From a virus: DNA of 42,018 nt. Under the pieces are notes generated by a model. It made no database searches, had not been told where the DNA came from, and was given only the letters and a program-made list of their open reading frames with translations. The stretch is taken from the IMG/VR virus record IMGVR_UViG_3300045303_000036, positions 1-42,018 of that record. One strand, 5' to 3'. Below, piece by piece: positions 15,574-21,872 of the stretch. The first letter of the stretch is position 1; every line of letters starts with the position of its first letter. The position numbers and the translations under genes are program-made.

Positions 15574-15984
15574 CTAAGCAACGGCCTTGGCAGCGGTGCG
15601 CTGCCAGGACAGGCGTGTATGAAATGCGCAGTAGGACGAGCCGGATATGCGGGTTTGGCCGCAATACATTTGCGTTTGCGGCTCGCCCGGCATCCAGCGG
15701 CAGTGGTGGGCGGCGAGCTGGGCGAAATGCACTGGGCCGGCGGGTTTGGGCCGCACGCGCTTGATGCGGGCGAGGAACGGGAACTTTGGCTTGGCGTTGC
15801 GCGGCGGCTTGTTGCGGATCGGGCGCTTGCCGCGCTTGGCGCGCAGCAGGCCCAGGCGGCTGATCTTGCCCAGCACGGCCGACCGGCTGATGCCGAGCAC
15901 GGCGCCGATCGCGGTGCCGCTGTATCCGGCGAGCCACATCGAGCGCAGCGTGGCAAGCTGGTCGGCGTTCCATTCGAGGGGCAT
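15574..15984 (-). CDS. gcrA: GcrA-family cell-cycle regulator homologue, 136 aa
   Basis: GcrA is an alphaproteobacterial sigma-70 partner that activates promoters carrying CcrM-methylated GANTC sites. Both hallmarks are present. The N-terminal DNA-binding domain (LEWNADQLATLRSMWLAGYS, then AIGAVLGISRSAVLGKISRL, residues 4-45) matches the W...L..LW..G.S...IA..LG...R.AVIGK..RLGL pattern. The C-terminal sigma-binding part has CRWMPGEP (95-102), YCGQ (107-110) and SYCAFH (117-122), corresponding to C.WP.G.P / FCG / YC..H. The middle is basic and proline-rich. Length is a little short of chromosomal GcrA. A GGTGGG site precedes ATG 15984. It is the third gene after PL, so it would be made early in the lytic programme. 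Confidence 0.85.
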   Translation of the reverse strand: MPLEWNADQLATLRSMWLAGYSGTAIGAVLGISRSAVLGKISRLGLLRAKRGKRPIRNKPPRNAKPKFPFLARIKRVRPKPAGPVHFAQLAAHHCRWMPGEPQTQMYCGQTRISGSSYCAFHTRLSWQRTAAKAVA

Positions 15985-16030
15985 GGCTATCCCACCAGGG
16001 GCTTGGCGCAGAACTCAATGTGGCGGGCTG

Positions 16031-16264
16031 CTAGGCGCATGGCTGCGCGCGTTTATTGAGGATGGACCTTGCTATGGACTGCGCCGCGTCGGTCGCGCGC
16101 GAAATGTTCACCATGTCGGACAGCTCGCCGTCCGCGAGAATGCGGTACATGCCGGGATAGGTTTTGTCGGGGACGACCTTGGCGATGACTTCGCCGTCGT
16201 AGACCACGACGTAGCCGGTTTTTCGTTTCTGTAGGCTGACATGAAATGGAATGGTGTCGCTCAC
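16031..16264 (-). CDS. Small conserved-looking protein, 77 aa
   Basis: Second gene after PL, overlapping the Cro-like gene as ATGA. Beta-rich first half (FHVSLQKRKTGYVVVYDGEV) and helical second half (NISRATDAAQSIARSILNKR). The pattern suggests a small compact fold, not a DNA-binding helix-turn-helix. No function recognised. The 46 bases to the GcrA start hold nothing that I can identify. Confidence 0.55.
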   Translation of the reverse strand: MSDTIPFHVSLQKRKTGYVVVYDGEVIAKVVPDKTYPGMYRILADGELSDMVNISRATDAAQSIARSILNKRAQPCA

Positions 16265-16464
16265 TCAGCAGCCTCCGGGAGTTGGGCGAAGTCGTCAGCA
16301 CTAACCGCGCCGGTACTCCATTCCCGGATCGCCTTGATGGTCTGCCAGTCGGGACGGACCTTCCGCCTGCGAATGCGGCTCACGGTTGCGCGGGAGCGCC
16401 CGATCGCCTGGGCCACTTCATCGTCACCGAGCTTGAGGAGCGCCATGTAAGCTGACAGGTGCAT
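16261..16464 (-). CDS. Cro-like helix-turn-helix repressor, 67 aa
   Basis: A compact helix-turn-helix fills the protein: MALLKLGDDEVAQAIGRSRA, then TVSRIRRRKVRPDWQTIKAI. The start at 16464 has GGGAAGG upstream. An upstream in-frame ATG at 16515 would place the operator inside the coding sequence and is rejected. Diverges from the repressor gene across about 95 bp that holds PL and two operator dyads. First gene of the lytic operon, so it most likely acts as the Cro counterpart that shuts off the repressor. The predicted transcription start from PL lies within a few bases of the ATG, so the message may be nearly leaderless. Confidence 0.75.
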   Translation of the reverse strand: MHLSAYMALLKLGDDEVAQAIGRSRATVSRIRRRKVRPDWQTIKAIREWSTGAVSADDFAQLPEAAE

Positions 16465-16472
16465 TTGCCTTC

Positions 16473-16502
16473 CCTGTACATCAGGCGTACATTGTTCGTC
16501 AA
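16473..16502 (-). promoter_or_regulatory. Candidate leftward promoter PL
   Basis: On the minus strand TTGACG (16502-16497) is followed after 18 bases by TACAGG (16478-16473). The spacer contains TGTACGCC and ends at GTACA. The same arrangement (CTTGACG, four or five bases, TGTACGCC, four bases, GTACA) recurs in PR at 16974, which supports both. The -10 match is weak. Confidence 0.5.
16475..16491. promoter_or_regulatory. Operator dyad OL
   Basis: Perfect inverted repeat TGTAC-N7-GTACA lying between the -35 and -10 of PL. It has the same arms and 7-base centre as the dyad inside PR, so it is probably bound by the same repressor and/or Cro-like protein. Confidence 0.65.
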
Positions 16503-16543
16503 GGAGTTTGTACATCCACTCGCATGTACGGGAAAACTCCGGG

Positions 16544-16560
16544 CGTGCATGCTATGTACA
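16544..16560. promoter_or_regulatory. Degenerate operator at the repressor start
   Basis: CGTGC-N7-GTACA: one perfect arm and one arm with two mismatches to the TGTAC-N7-GTACA dyad. It covers the candidate start codons of the repressor gene. A nearby inverted pair GTACAT...ATGTAC (16510-16529) has the arms at different spacing. Autoregulation of the repressor is the likely use. Confidence 0.4.
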
Positions 16561-16895
16561 TGGTCAGGCATAAGCCCCCGCCATTCCGTAAAACCCACAT
16601 TCGGGAATGGCGAGAATTTAGGGGCATGACGCTGGAGCGGCTGGCCGATCGCGTCGGTGACCAGATCGGCGGCATGACCCACGCCAGCCTGTCCCGGATC
16701 GAACGGGGCCTGCAGCCATATTCCCAGCCAGTCCTGGAGGCCATTGCCGACGCGCTGGCGACCGATGCCGCCTCGCTCATCATGCGCGACCCCAATGACC
16801 CTGAGGGCATCTGGTCGGTCTGGGACCGGGCCAAGGCCGGCGAGCGCAAAATGATCGTGGATCTGGCAAAAACCGTTATTAAAACCGGAACATAG
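16560..16895 (+). CDS. CI-like phage repressor, 111 aa, XRE helix-turn-helix
   Basis: Residues about 14-72 form an XRE helix-turn-helix (IREWREFRGMTLERLADRVG, then THASLSRIERG with the recognition helix, then VLEAIADALATD). The remaining 40 residues lack any S24/LexA-type peptidase domain, so induction by RecA-stimulated self-cleavage is not expected. Starts at 16554 or 16560 are both possible and neither has a good ribosome site. A start at 16524 would leave almost no room for promoters. Divergent from the Cro-like gene and followed by a strong terminator, so it is a monocistronic lysogeny gene. Confidence 0.75.
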   Translation: MVRHKPPPFRKTHIREWREFRGMTLERLADRVGDQIGGMTHASLSRIERGLQPYSQPVLEAIADALATDAASLIMRDPNDPEGIWSVWDRAKAGERKMIVDLAKTVIKTGT

Positions 16896-16910
16896 TCCTA
16901 GCGACCAATA

Positions 16911-16937
16911 CCCCGCTGAAAACGCGGGGTTTTCTTT
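16911..16937 (+). terminator. Intrinsic terminator after the repressor gene
   Basis: Stem CCCCGC / GCGGGG (16911-16916 with 16924-16929) around a 7-base loop, followed by TTTTCTTT. It isolates repressor transcription from the PR operon that begins about 40 bases later. Confidence 0.85.
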
Positions 16938-16949
16938 GCCTAAAATAAT

Positions 16950-16966
16950 TGTACATCATATGCACA
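16950..16966. promoter_or_regulatory. Operator upstream of PR
   Basis: TGTAC-N7-GCACA, one mismatch from the consensus dyad, ending 7 bases upstream of the PR -35 box and centred 34 bp from the dyad inside PR. The spacing would allow cooperative repressor binding. Confidence 0.5.
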
Positions 16967-16973
16967 TTTGTGC

Positions 16974-17002
16974 TTGACGCTATTGTACGCCACGCGTACA
17001 AA
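16974..17002 (+). promoter_or_regulatory. Candidate rightward promoter PR
   Basis: TTGACG (16974-16979), 17 bases, TACAAA (16997-17002). A 19-base inverted repeat fills the spacer and overlaps the -10 box. Transcription would begin near 17009 and give a leader of about 20 bases before ATG 17029. Confidence 0.65.
16983..17001. promoter_or_regulatory. Operator dyad OR inside PR
   Basis: Perfect inverted repeat TTGTAC-N7-GTACAA, the best copy of the dyad in the window. It lies across the spacer and -10 of PR, so binding would block RNA polymerase. Confidence 0.7.
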
Positions 17003-17028
17003 TGTCCATCGAAACGGGGAACAACCCA

Positions 17029-17286
17029 ATGACCACCCACTTCACCCGCCCGCTGACCGAAGCCAGCCTGGAGCCTGTCACATACGACAGCCCGCATACC
17101 GTCACGCTGTCGCTGTCGGACTGGCTGAATATCCAAACCTATCTGAGCTTCTACGCGAACAACTGCATGGACAAGGGCGAGGGCTACTGGGCGACCGCCG
17201 AGAAGGTGCGTGGCTTGCTCTCGCATATGTCCGAACAGACCGACATCCCCCTCTCGGCTGCGGCTGATGCGGAGGACGTGTCGTGA
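17029..17286 (+). CDS. First PR-operon gene, 85 aa, unknown
   Basis: ATG 17029 has GGGGA upstream. An in-frame ATG at 17002 falls on the PR -10 box and is rejected. The sequence (VTLSLSDWLNIQTYLSFYAN, YWATAEKVRGLLSHM) looks like a small helical protein. It is acidic. No family recognised. As the first gene under PR it would be expressed early and be under direct repressor control. The stop overlaps the next GTG as GTGA. Confidence 0.6.
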   Translation: MTTHFTRPLTEASLEPVTYDSPHTVTLSLSDWLNIQTYLSFYANNCMDKGEGYWATAEKVRGLLSHMSEQTDIPLSAAADAEDVS

Positions 17287-17507
17287 GCATGGACACCCGC
17301 TGCATCGACGGCACGCTCTACCGCACGCCCGCGCGCCGCGATCCCGACGATCCCTATTACGAATACGCCGTTGGCCGTTGCCAAACGTGCCACGGCGAGG
17401 GCTGCCGCACCTGCGACTGCTGCGACGGGATATTCCCGCGCGACATGGTCACCCGCGCATGGGTGACCGGCATCGAGACGTTCGCCTGCGAGGAGTGCCG
17501 GTCATGA
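17283..17507 (+). CDS. Small zinc-ribbon protein with DnaJ-like cysteine motif, 74 aa
   Basis: Cys33-x2-Cys36-x4-Cys41-x2-Cys44 (CQTCHGEGCRTC), followed by C46 and C47 and a distal Cys69-x2-Cys72, form one or two zinc-binding knuckles. The first resembles the CxxCxGxG repeat of DnaJ. GTG 17283 overlaps the preceding stop; an ATG two codons later is the alternative. Probably a small nucleic-acid or protein-binding factor; the target is unknown. Confidence 0.6.
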   Translation: MSMDTRCIDGTLYRTPARRDPDDPYYEYAVGRCQTCHGEGCRTCDCCDGIFPRDMVTRAWVTGIETFACEECRS

Positions 17508-17674
17508 ACCGCACCCGCATGAACGCGACATGGCACAGCCGCTGGAAGAGAGCCTGCCGCGCCGAAACCCTGGCCCGCCGCCGCGAAGCCTCGGACCTGC
17601 TCTCCGGCGTCGCCACGATCCTGCTGTTGGCGACCTTGGCGTTGTGGGTTGCCATTATCTCAGAGAAACTCTGA
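17504..17674 (+). CDS. Small single-span membrane protein, 56 aa
   Basis: The start overlaps the previous stop as ATGA, and the stop overlaps the next start as TGATG. A very basic N-terminus (MNRTRMNATWHSRWKRACR) precedes one hydrophobic span (GVATILLLATLALWVAII), giving an N-in topology. Function unknown. Confidence 0.6.
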   Translation: MNRTRMNATWHSRWKRACRAETLARRREASDLLSGVATILLLATLALWVAIISEKL

Positions 17675-17847
17675 TGCTCACCGTTCGGTTTTATTTCATC
17701 GGCTATTACGGCTGCGGGACATGGCCGCTCAACGTGACCATTGAAAGCACCGACGCCTTCAACGCCGTTCTGCAAGCTCACGCCAAGGGATGGCACAACC
17801 TCAAATTGATGGCGCATGACGGCACCGACATAGAGGAGGCCGCCTAA
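17674..17847 (+). CDS. Small protein, 57 aa
   Basis: Coupled on both sides (TGATG at its start, TAATG at its end). The sequence (LTVRFYFIGYYGCGTWPLNV, AFNAVLQAHAKGWHNLKLM) suggests a small alpha/beta fold. Not recognised. Directly upstream of the exonuclease, so perhaps a recombination accessory protein. Confidence 0.5.
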   Translation: MLTVRFYFIGYYGCGTWPLNVTIESTDAFNAVLQAHAKGWHNLKLMAHDGTDIEEAA

Positions 17848-18650
17848 TGCTCAGCCCCAGCCTACAGCCCGCCACTCTCAGCCCCGAGCGAGACACCCGT
17901 GTCGGCGCCTCGTTCCTGCCCGCCCTGATGGCCGGCAAGACCGACGAGATCATGCGCGAATGGCAACGCCTGACTGGCGATCCGGCCTACGTGCCGGTGA
18001 ATTTCGAGGACAATTGGCCCGTAAACTTGGGCAAGTACCTAGAACCGCTGGCAATTGACTGGCACCAGCGCAAGACCGGCCCGCTGACGCGCCGCGGCGA
18101 GTGGGTGCGCCACCCGCACCGCGACTGGCTCGGCTGTACCCTCGACGCATGGCGCGCCACCACCAACACGGTCATCGACGCCAAGTGTGTCGGCCAGTGG
18201 CGCAAGCTCGACGAGGTGATCTCCTACTACACGCCGCAACTCGTTGTGCAGAAGGACTGCACCGGGGCGGCCAATGCTTCGCTGCTGATCGTCCATGGCG
18301 GCGCCGAGCCGGTCGAATATCCCGTAACATGGACGGTCGGCTACGAATGTGACGTGTGGTTGAGACTTGATGCGTTCTGGGACTGCGTCATGTCGTTGAC
18401 GCCGCCGTGCGAGTTGCCATCGGCGCTCGCGCCCGTGCCGGCCGTGCAGACTTACGACATGGGCACGTCGAATGCCTTCGTGGCCAACGCCGCCACCTGG
18501 CTCCTGAACAAGACCGCCGCGAAAGACTTTGACGGGGCGGCGCGCGAGTTGAAAGCACTCGTCCCCGCCGACGCTATCCGCTGCCACGGTGGCGGCGTGG
18601 AAATTTCCAGAAACCGCGCTGGTTCTCTCTCGATAAAGGAAAGAACGTAA
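17847..18650 (+). CDS. YqaJ-like recombination exonuclease, 267 aa
   Basis: PD-(D/E)XK exonuclease of the phage YqaJ/lambda-Exo type, which resects double-strand ends 5'-3' to give ssDNA for annealing. Candidate active-site residues are Glu66 (KYLEPLAIDW), Asp100 (GCTLDAW) and Asp111-x-Lys113 (VIDAKCVGQW), followed by the YYTPQLVVQ helix that carries the usual Gln/Tyr motif. The motif reads D-x-K in place of E-x-K, an accepted variant. Coupled to the preceding gene (TAATG) and followed within the operon by an ERF annealing protein, the usual exonuclease/annealase pair. Confidence 0.8.
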   Translation: MLSPSLQPATLSPERDTRVGASFLPALMAGKTDEIMREWQRLTGDPAYVPVNFEDNWPVNLGKYLEPLAIDWHQRKTGPLTRRGEWVRHPHRDWLGCTLDAWRATTNTVIDAKCVGQWRKLDEVISYYTPQLVVQKDCTGAANASLLIVHGGAEPVEYPVTWTVGYECDVWLRLDAFWDCVMSLTPPCELPSALAPVPAVQTYDMGTSNAFVANAATWLLNKTAAKDFDGAARELKALVPADAIRCHGGGVEISRNRAGSLSIKERT

Positions 18651-18760
18651 CAGCGCACATGCTGCACGCTATTTACTACACAACAGAGGGTATCAGGGTG
18701 GCGGCTGCATTGACGCCAGCCAAGCCGGCTCCCTCACAATTTGCGAGAAGGAATAACAAC

Positions 18761-19495
18761 ATGCAGACCGAGAACCTCAACGAAATTGCCGCCGCACTTG
18801 CCAAAGCGCAGGGCACAATGGAGGCCGCAAAGTTCAACAAGATCGTGAACTTCAGCGGCCGTTCGTACAAATACGCCGATCTTGCCGCCATCATCGACGC
18901 GATCCGCAAGCCGCTCTCCGACAACGGCATTGGCTGGACCCAAACCATCGAGATCCGCGATGGCGGCTTGATCCTGGCCACCATGCTGCTGCACACGTCC
19001 GGTCAGGCGCTGCGGTCCGAATATCCGTTGCCGTCCTCCGGCAAGCCGCAGGAAATGGGCAGCGCGACGACCTACGCCAAAAGGTACTCGCTCGCTGCAA
19101 TAGTCGGCATTGCCGCCGACGACGACGACGACGCGGATGCCGCGGAAAAGGGCGGGCTCACAGTTGCCGCGCCGAAAAAGAAATATACCGACAACTACGA
19201 CGCCAACACCAAGGCCGATCTCGATCGCGCCCCGGTCAACCGGGTCGAGCCGCCCGTGCATCCGGTAACCGGCGAAACCGGCCCGCACGCCATTGTCGAA
19301 CCCGACGATATGAAATGGGGTGCGAAGTTTGTCGCCGCGATCAAGGCGGCCAAAACCGATGACGAGATCAAGCAGTGGATGGATGTCAACTGCACACGGC
19401 TTGATAACGTCGCGATCGACGCCCCGAAAATACATGACAGGATCGTCACCAACATCGAGGTCGCCAGCGAGGCGCTGAAGAGGAACGCTGCGTGA
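18761..19495 (+). CDS. erf: ERF-family single-strand annealing protein, 244 aa
   Basis: ERF signatures are clear: YKYADLAAIIDAIRKPLSDN (37-56), a strand pair with TMLLHTSGQALRSEYPLP, and GSATTYAKRYSLAAIVGIAA (100-119) followed by an acidic DDDDDAD run. It binds ssDNA and anneals complementary strands. The C-terminal half is a linker plus a small helical domain (WGAKFVAAIKAAKTDDEIKQ). Start 18761 has GAAGGA upstream; a longer in-frame start at 18659 lacks support. About 110 noncoding bases precede it, so it may have an additional promoter. The stop overlaps NinB's GTG. Confidence 0.88.
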   Translation: MQTENLNEIAAALAKAQGTMEAAKFNKIVNFSGRSYKYADLAAIIDAIRKPLSDNGIGWTQTIEIRDGGLILATMLLHTSGQALRSEYPLPSSGKPQEMGSATTYAKRYSLAAIVGIAADDDDDADAAEKGGLTVAAPKKKYTDNYDANTKADLDRAPVNRVEPPVHPVTGETGPHAIVEPDDMKWGAKFVAAIKAAKTDDEIKQWMDVNCTRLDNVAIDAPKIHDRIVTNIEVASEALKRNAA

Positions 19496-19890
19496 GCCGC
19501 TATCTCATCGCTTTGCGGTCTGCAGCCGATCGGGCGCGGGCAATGCGTGTCATCGCCGCCGCGCCGGCCGGCACGCGGATCGAGGTGAAGGCGGCGAAGC
19601 GCACGATCCCGCAGAACGACTGCATGCACGCAATGCTGACCGACGTTGCGCTGCAGAAAACCCATTACGGCCGGAAGTACACGCCGGACCAATGGAAGGT
19701 TCTGTTCATGCACGCCTGCGGTCGCGAGGTGCAGTTCATTCCAGCCCTCGACGGCTCGACGTTCATCCCGTGGGGCAACCGATCGTCCGATCTGTCAAAG
19801 GCGGAAATGTCCGATCTTTTGGAGTTCATCATTTCGTGGTGCGCCCAGAACGGCGTCACGCTGCATGACCCTCAGGAGCGCGCCGCATGA
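19492..19890 (+). CDS. ninB: NinB recombination protein, 132 aa
   Basis: Matches the NinB/Orf family: RTIPQNDCMHAMLTDVA, then KYTPDQWKVLFMHACGREVQ, then GSTFIPWGNRSSDLSKAEM and FIISWCAQNGVTLHDP. NinB (lambda Orf) is an ssDNA-binding recombination mediator that assists exonuclease and annealase. Length is typical. GTG start overlapping erf (GTGA); the stop overlaps the next ATG. Confidence 0.88.
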   Translation: MSRYLIALRSAADRARAMRVIAAAPAGTRIEVKAAKRTIPQNDCMHAMLTDVALQKTHYGRKYTPDQWKVLFMHACGREVQFIPALDGSTFIPWGNRSSDLSKAEMSDLLEFIISWCAQNGVTLHDPQERAA

Positions 19891-20066
19891 TCCTTGATCA
19901 CGAGCGCAAGCCGCTGCGTCAACTCATCCTCAGCATGTGGACCCAGCGACTCGACACCGCGGCGATGGCACGTGCATTGCAACTGCCGGAGGCGGATATC
20001 GAGCGCGAGATGCATGCCGCACTTGAGATCCGGCGGGCCGTCAACAAGCTGGCTGACGGGAAATGA
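19887..20066 (+). CDS. Small helix-turn-helix-like protein, 59 aa
   Basis: Coupled by ATGA at both ends. Reads MILDHERKPLRQLILSMWTQ and then TAAMARALQLPEADIEREMH, a short two- or three-helix unit resembling the part of a helix-turn-helix that senses DNA or a partner. Probably a NinX-type small recombination-region gene. No name assigned. Confidence 0.55.
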   Translation: MILDHERKPLRQLILSMWTQRLDTAAMARALQLPEADIEREMHAALEIRRAVNKLADGK

Positions 20067-20410
20067 GCCGCCATGAATTCACAAAACGCACGAGGCTCGA
20101 AGCGTTCACGCGCTGTGAAGGCAAGTGTGAGGCCTGCGGCGCGATCCTGCGGCCCGGACATTTCGAATATGACCACGACAAGCCAGCCGAGTTTTCAGGC
20201 GCAGCTACGTTGGATAACTGCCGCGTGCTTTGCCTGGGATGTCACAAGCAAAAGACGGCTGGACGCGATATTCCGGCAATTGCGAAGTCGAATAGAGTCC
20301 GCGCACGGCAAGCGGAAGTGAAGCGCAAGCAAGGCCGCCCGCTGGCCGGCACGCGGGCGTCGGGCCTCCGCAAGCGCATGAATGGCAATGTCGAGAGGTG
20401 GCCCCCGTGA
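20063..20410 (+). CDS. HNH endonuclease family protein, 115 aa
   Basis: Zinc-knuckle Cys22-x2-Cys25 (CEACG), catalytic pair Asp37-His38 in FEYDHDKPAEF, Asn52 in TLDNCRVLC, and Cys57-x2-Cys60-His61 (CLGCH) form a complete HNH site. The C-terminus is basic (RRVRARQAEVKRKQ-like). Its place after NinB parallels NinG/Rap-type Holliday-junction or structure-specific nucleases, although the sequence is the general HNH type, not clearly NinG. Coupled by ATGA and GTGA to its neighbours. Confidence 0.75.
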   Translation: MSRHEFTKRTRLEAFTRCEGKCEACGAILRPGHFEYDHDKPAEFSGAATLDNCRVLCLGCHKQKTAGRDIPAIAKSNRVRARQAEVKRKQGRPLAGTRASGLRKRMNGNVERWPP

Positions 20411-20559
20411 GACCGAACCCGGATAAAGATAAGGCCACCCGGCACCTCTATTATCTAAAGAACAAAGCGGCGTTCAAGCTGCGCGACAGGAAATGGCGCG
20501 CAGCTAAGAAGAAGAATGTCCCCTGGCACAGGGACAACAAACCGAGTGCATCCCCATGA
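20407..20559 (+). CDS. Very basic small protein, 50 aa
   Basis: GTG 20407 overlaps the HNH stop (GTGA) and its stop overlaps the excisionase start (ATGA). Lys/Arg-rich (RPNPDKDKATRHLYYLKNK, then KLRDRKWRAAKKK), so it probably contacts nucleic acid. Both its neighbours and the overlap pattern support it as a real gene despite its size. Confidence 0.5.
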   Translation: MRPNPDKDKATRHLYYLKNKAAFKLRDRKWRAAKKKNVPWHRDNKPSASP

Positions 20560-20801
20560 AGACACCGCCCCCCTATCAGGACATAGCAACCTTGACGGCC
20601 AACCTGTCGATCTCGCCGCGCACCGTCGATGTCTGGGTAAAGCGGGGACTGCTGCCGCCGCCGGTGACGCGGGGCACCAAACGGCTTTGGAAATGGTCGC
20701 AAGTGGAGCAATATCTTGATGGCGGCGCCGACAGCGGGACAACGGCGGAACTGCAGGACATACGCAATGAAACGCGGCGACAGGCGAGCGGCGCCCGGTA
20801 A
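20556..20801 (+). CDS. Excisionase-like winged helix protein, 81 aa
   Basis: An AlpA/MerR-like DNA-binding segment (LSISPRTVDVWVKRGLLPPP, then TKRLWKWSQVEQYL) typical of phage Xis and Cox proteins. It lies directly before the integrase and overlaps it by 35 bases, the usual pairing. It would steer recombination towards excision by bending attachment-site DNA. Confidence 0.75.
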   Translation: MKTPPPYQDIATLTANLSISPRTVDVWVKRGLLPPPVTRGTKRLWKWSQVEQYLDGGADSGTTAELQDIRNETRRQASGAR

Positions 20802-21702
20802 CTTTGCCGGCGTCGTGGCGGCCTACCTGGGCGGCGACAAGTTCATGCGGTTGGCGGCCTCGACGCAGGGCGGCTATCGCCGCCACTTGGCGCTGGCGCA
20901 GAGCGTGCTCGGCAACTACACGGTCGATGTGATCCGCCCGGCTCTTGTGCAGGCCTTCCTCGACGGTCTGGCCGATCGGCCGGCCACCCAGAAGCACGCG
21001 CAGACCGCGCTGAAGGCGCTCGAGCGCTGGGCCATCGTGCGGGACCTGCTGCCGCGCCAGATCACGCTCGGCACCGACGCGCCGGGAGCCGACGGTGGGC
21101 ACAAGCCCTGGACCGAAGAACAGATCGCCACCGGCATTGCCCACGCCGCCCCGCATCTGTCGCGGGTGATAACGCTCGCCGCCAACACCGGGCAGCGCGG
21201 CTCCGACCTCGTGCGGATGCGTTGGTCCGACATCGAAATGTATGACGGCAGGCTCGGCCTGAACGTCACCACCAAGAAGGTTGGCCTGCAGCTGTGGATC
21301 CCGTTGACGGCCGAGCTCTGCGAGGCGCTCACCTCATGGCAGCGGCGGCCGGGGTTTATCCTGTTGAAGCCCAACGGCCAGCCCTTCAGCCGCACGCAAC
21401 TGTCGGACGCATGGACCAAGGAACGCGACACCAACCCGCAGCTCACTTTGCTGGCCGGCTGCACGCTGCACGGCTTGCGCTCGACGGCCATTGTCAGGCT
21501 GCGCCGGGCCGGCGTCACCACCGGGCTTATTTCGAGCCTGGTGGGGCTGTCTGAGGCTATGGTGAACCGCTACTGCCGGTTCGCGGTGCAGAAGGACAAC
21601 GCCATCGCCGCGGTGATCCAGCTCGACGGAACGGCCAGAGAACTAGGACTACGTTCAGCAGGTAAGTCGTTGATATCGCTTAAGCCGACATTCTCGAAAT
21701 AA
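20767..21702 (+). CDS. int: Tyrosine integrase, 311 aa
   Basis: Site-specific recombinase of the lambda Int type. The N-terminal part is a SAM-like core-binding domain (TQGGYRRHLALAQSVLG, VQAFLDGLADRPATQKHAQT). The catalytic domain has Arg144 (NTGQRGSDLVRMRW), a Lys near 170-171, His235-x2-Arg238 (LHGLRSTAIVRL) and nucleophile Tyr269 (MVNRYCRF). The second His usual before the Tyr is replaced by Leu261 (VGLSEAM). Start 20767 has only 17 residues downstream of an alternative at 20716 inside the excisionase gene. About 170 noncoding bases follow, a likely place for attP. Confidence 0.92.
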   Translation: MKRGDRRAAPGNFAGVVAAYLGGDKFMRLAASTQGGYRRHLALAQSVLGNYTVDVIRPALVQAFLDGLADRPATQKHAQTALKALERWAIVRDLLPRQITLGTDAPGADGGHKPWTEEQIATGIAHAAPHLSRVITLAANTGQRGSDLVRMRWSDIEMYDGRLGLNVTTKKVGLQLWIPLTAELCEALTSWQRRPGFILLKPNGQPFSRTQLSDAWTKERDTNPQLTLLAGCTLHGLRSTAIVRLRRAGVTTGLISSLVGLSEAMVNRYCRFAVQKDNAIAAVIQLDGTARELGLRSAGKSLISLKPTFSK

Positions 21703-21872
21703 ACCACGGCGTTTTCGTAACTATCTGACGACAAAGGGTAATTCGTGTCGCACGTTTTGCAGAATAACTCAAAAGACGGCAGTTTTTCGAGGGTAGCGGC
21801 GGCCAGTTTCCGACGGGCTGCCGGTGCTCTCGCACCCACACCGGACGACAACACAACAGAGGAACCACAACC
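21703..21872. other. Noncoding gap after integrase; possible attP region
   Basis: 170 bases without a gene between integrase and the secreted-protein gene. No tRNA 3' end or recognisable core is visible. There is a 6-base inverted repeat CCGGTG...CACCGG (21821-21844). The position beside int is where attP usually lies. The region must also hold the promoter of the next gene, but no convincing -35/-10 pair was found. Confidence 0.35.

Noticed and set aside
16465-16515. Start of the Cro-like gene at 16515
   Set aside because: It would put the promoter and the perfect operator dyad inside the coding sequence. ATG 16464 has a ribosome site and begins the folded part.
18651-18760. Promoter before erf (TTGACG near 18710)
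   Set aside because: The nearest -10-like hexamer is at 19-base spacing and weak, so it is not listed as a feature.
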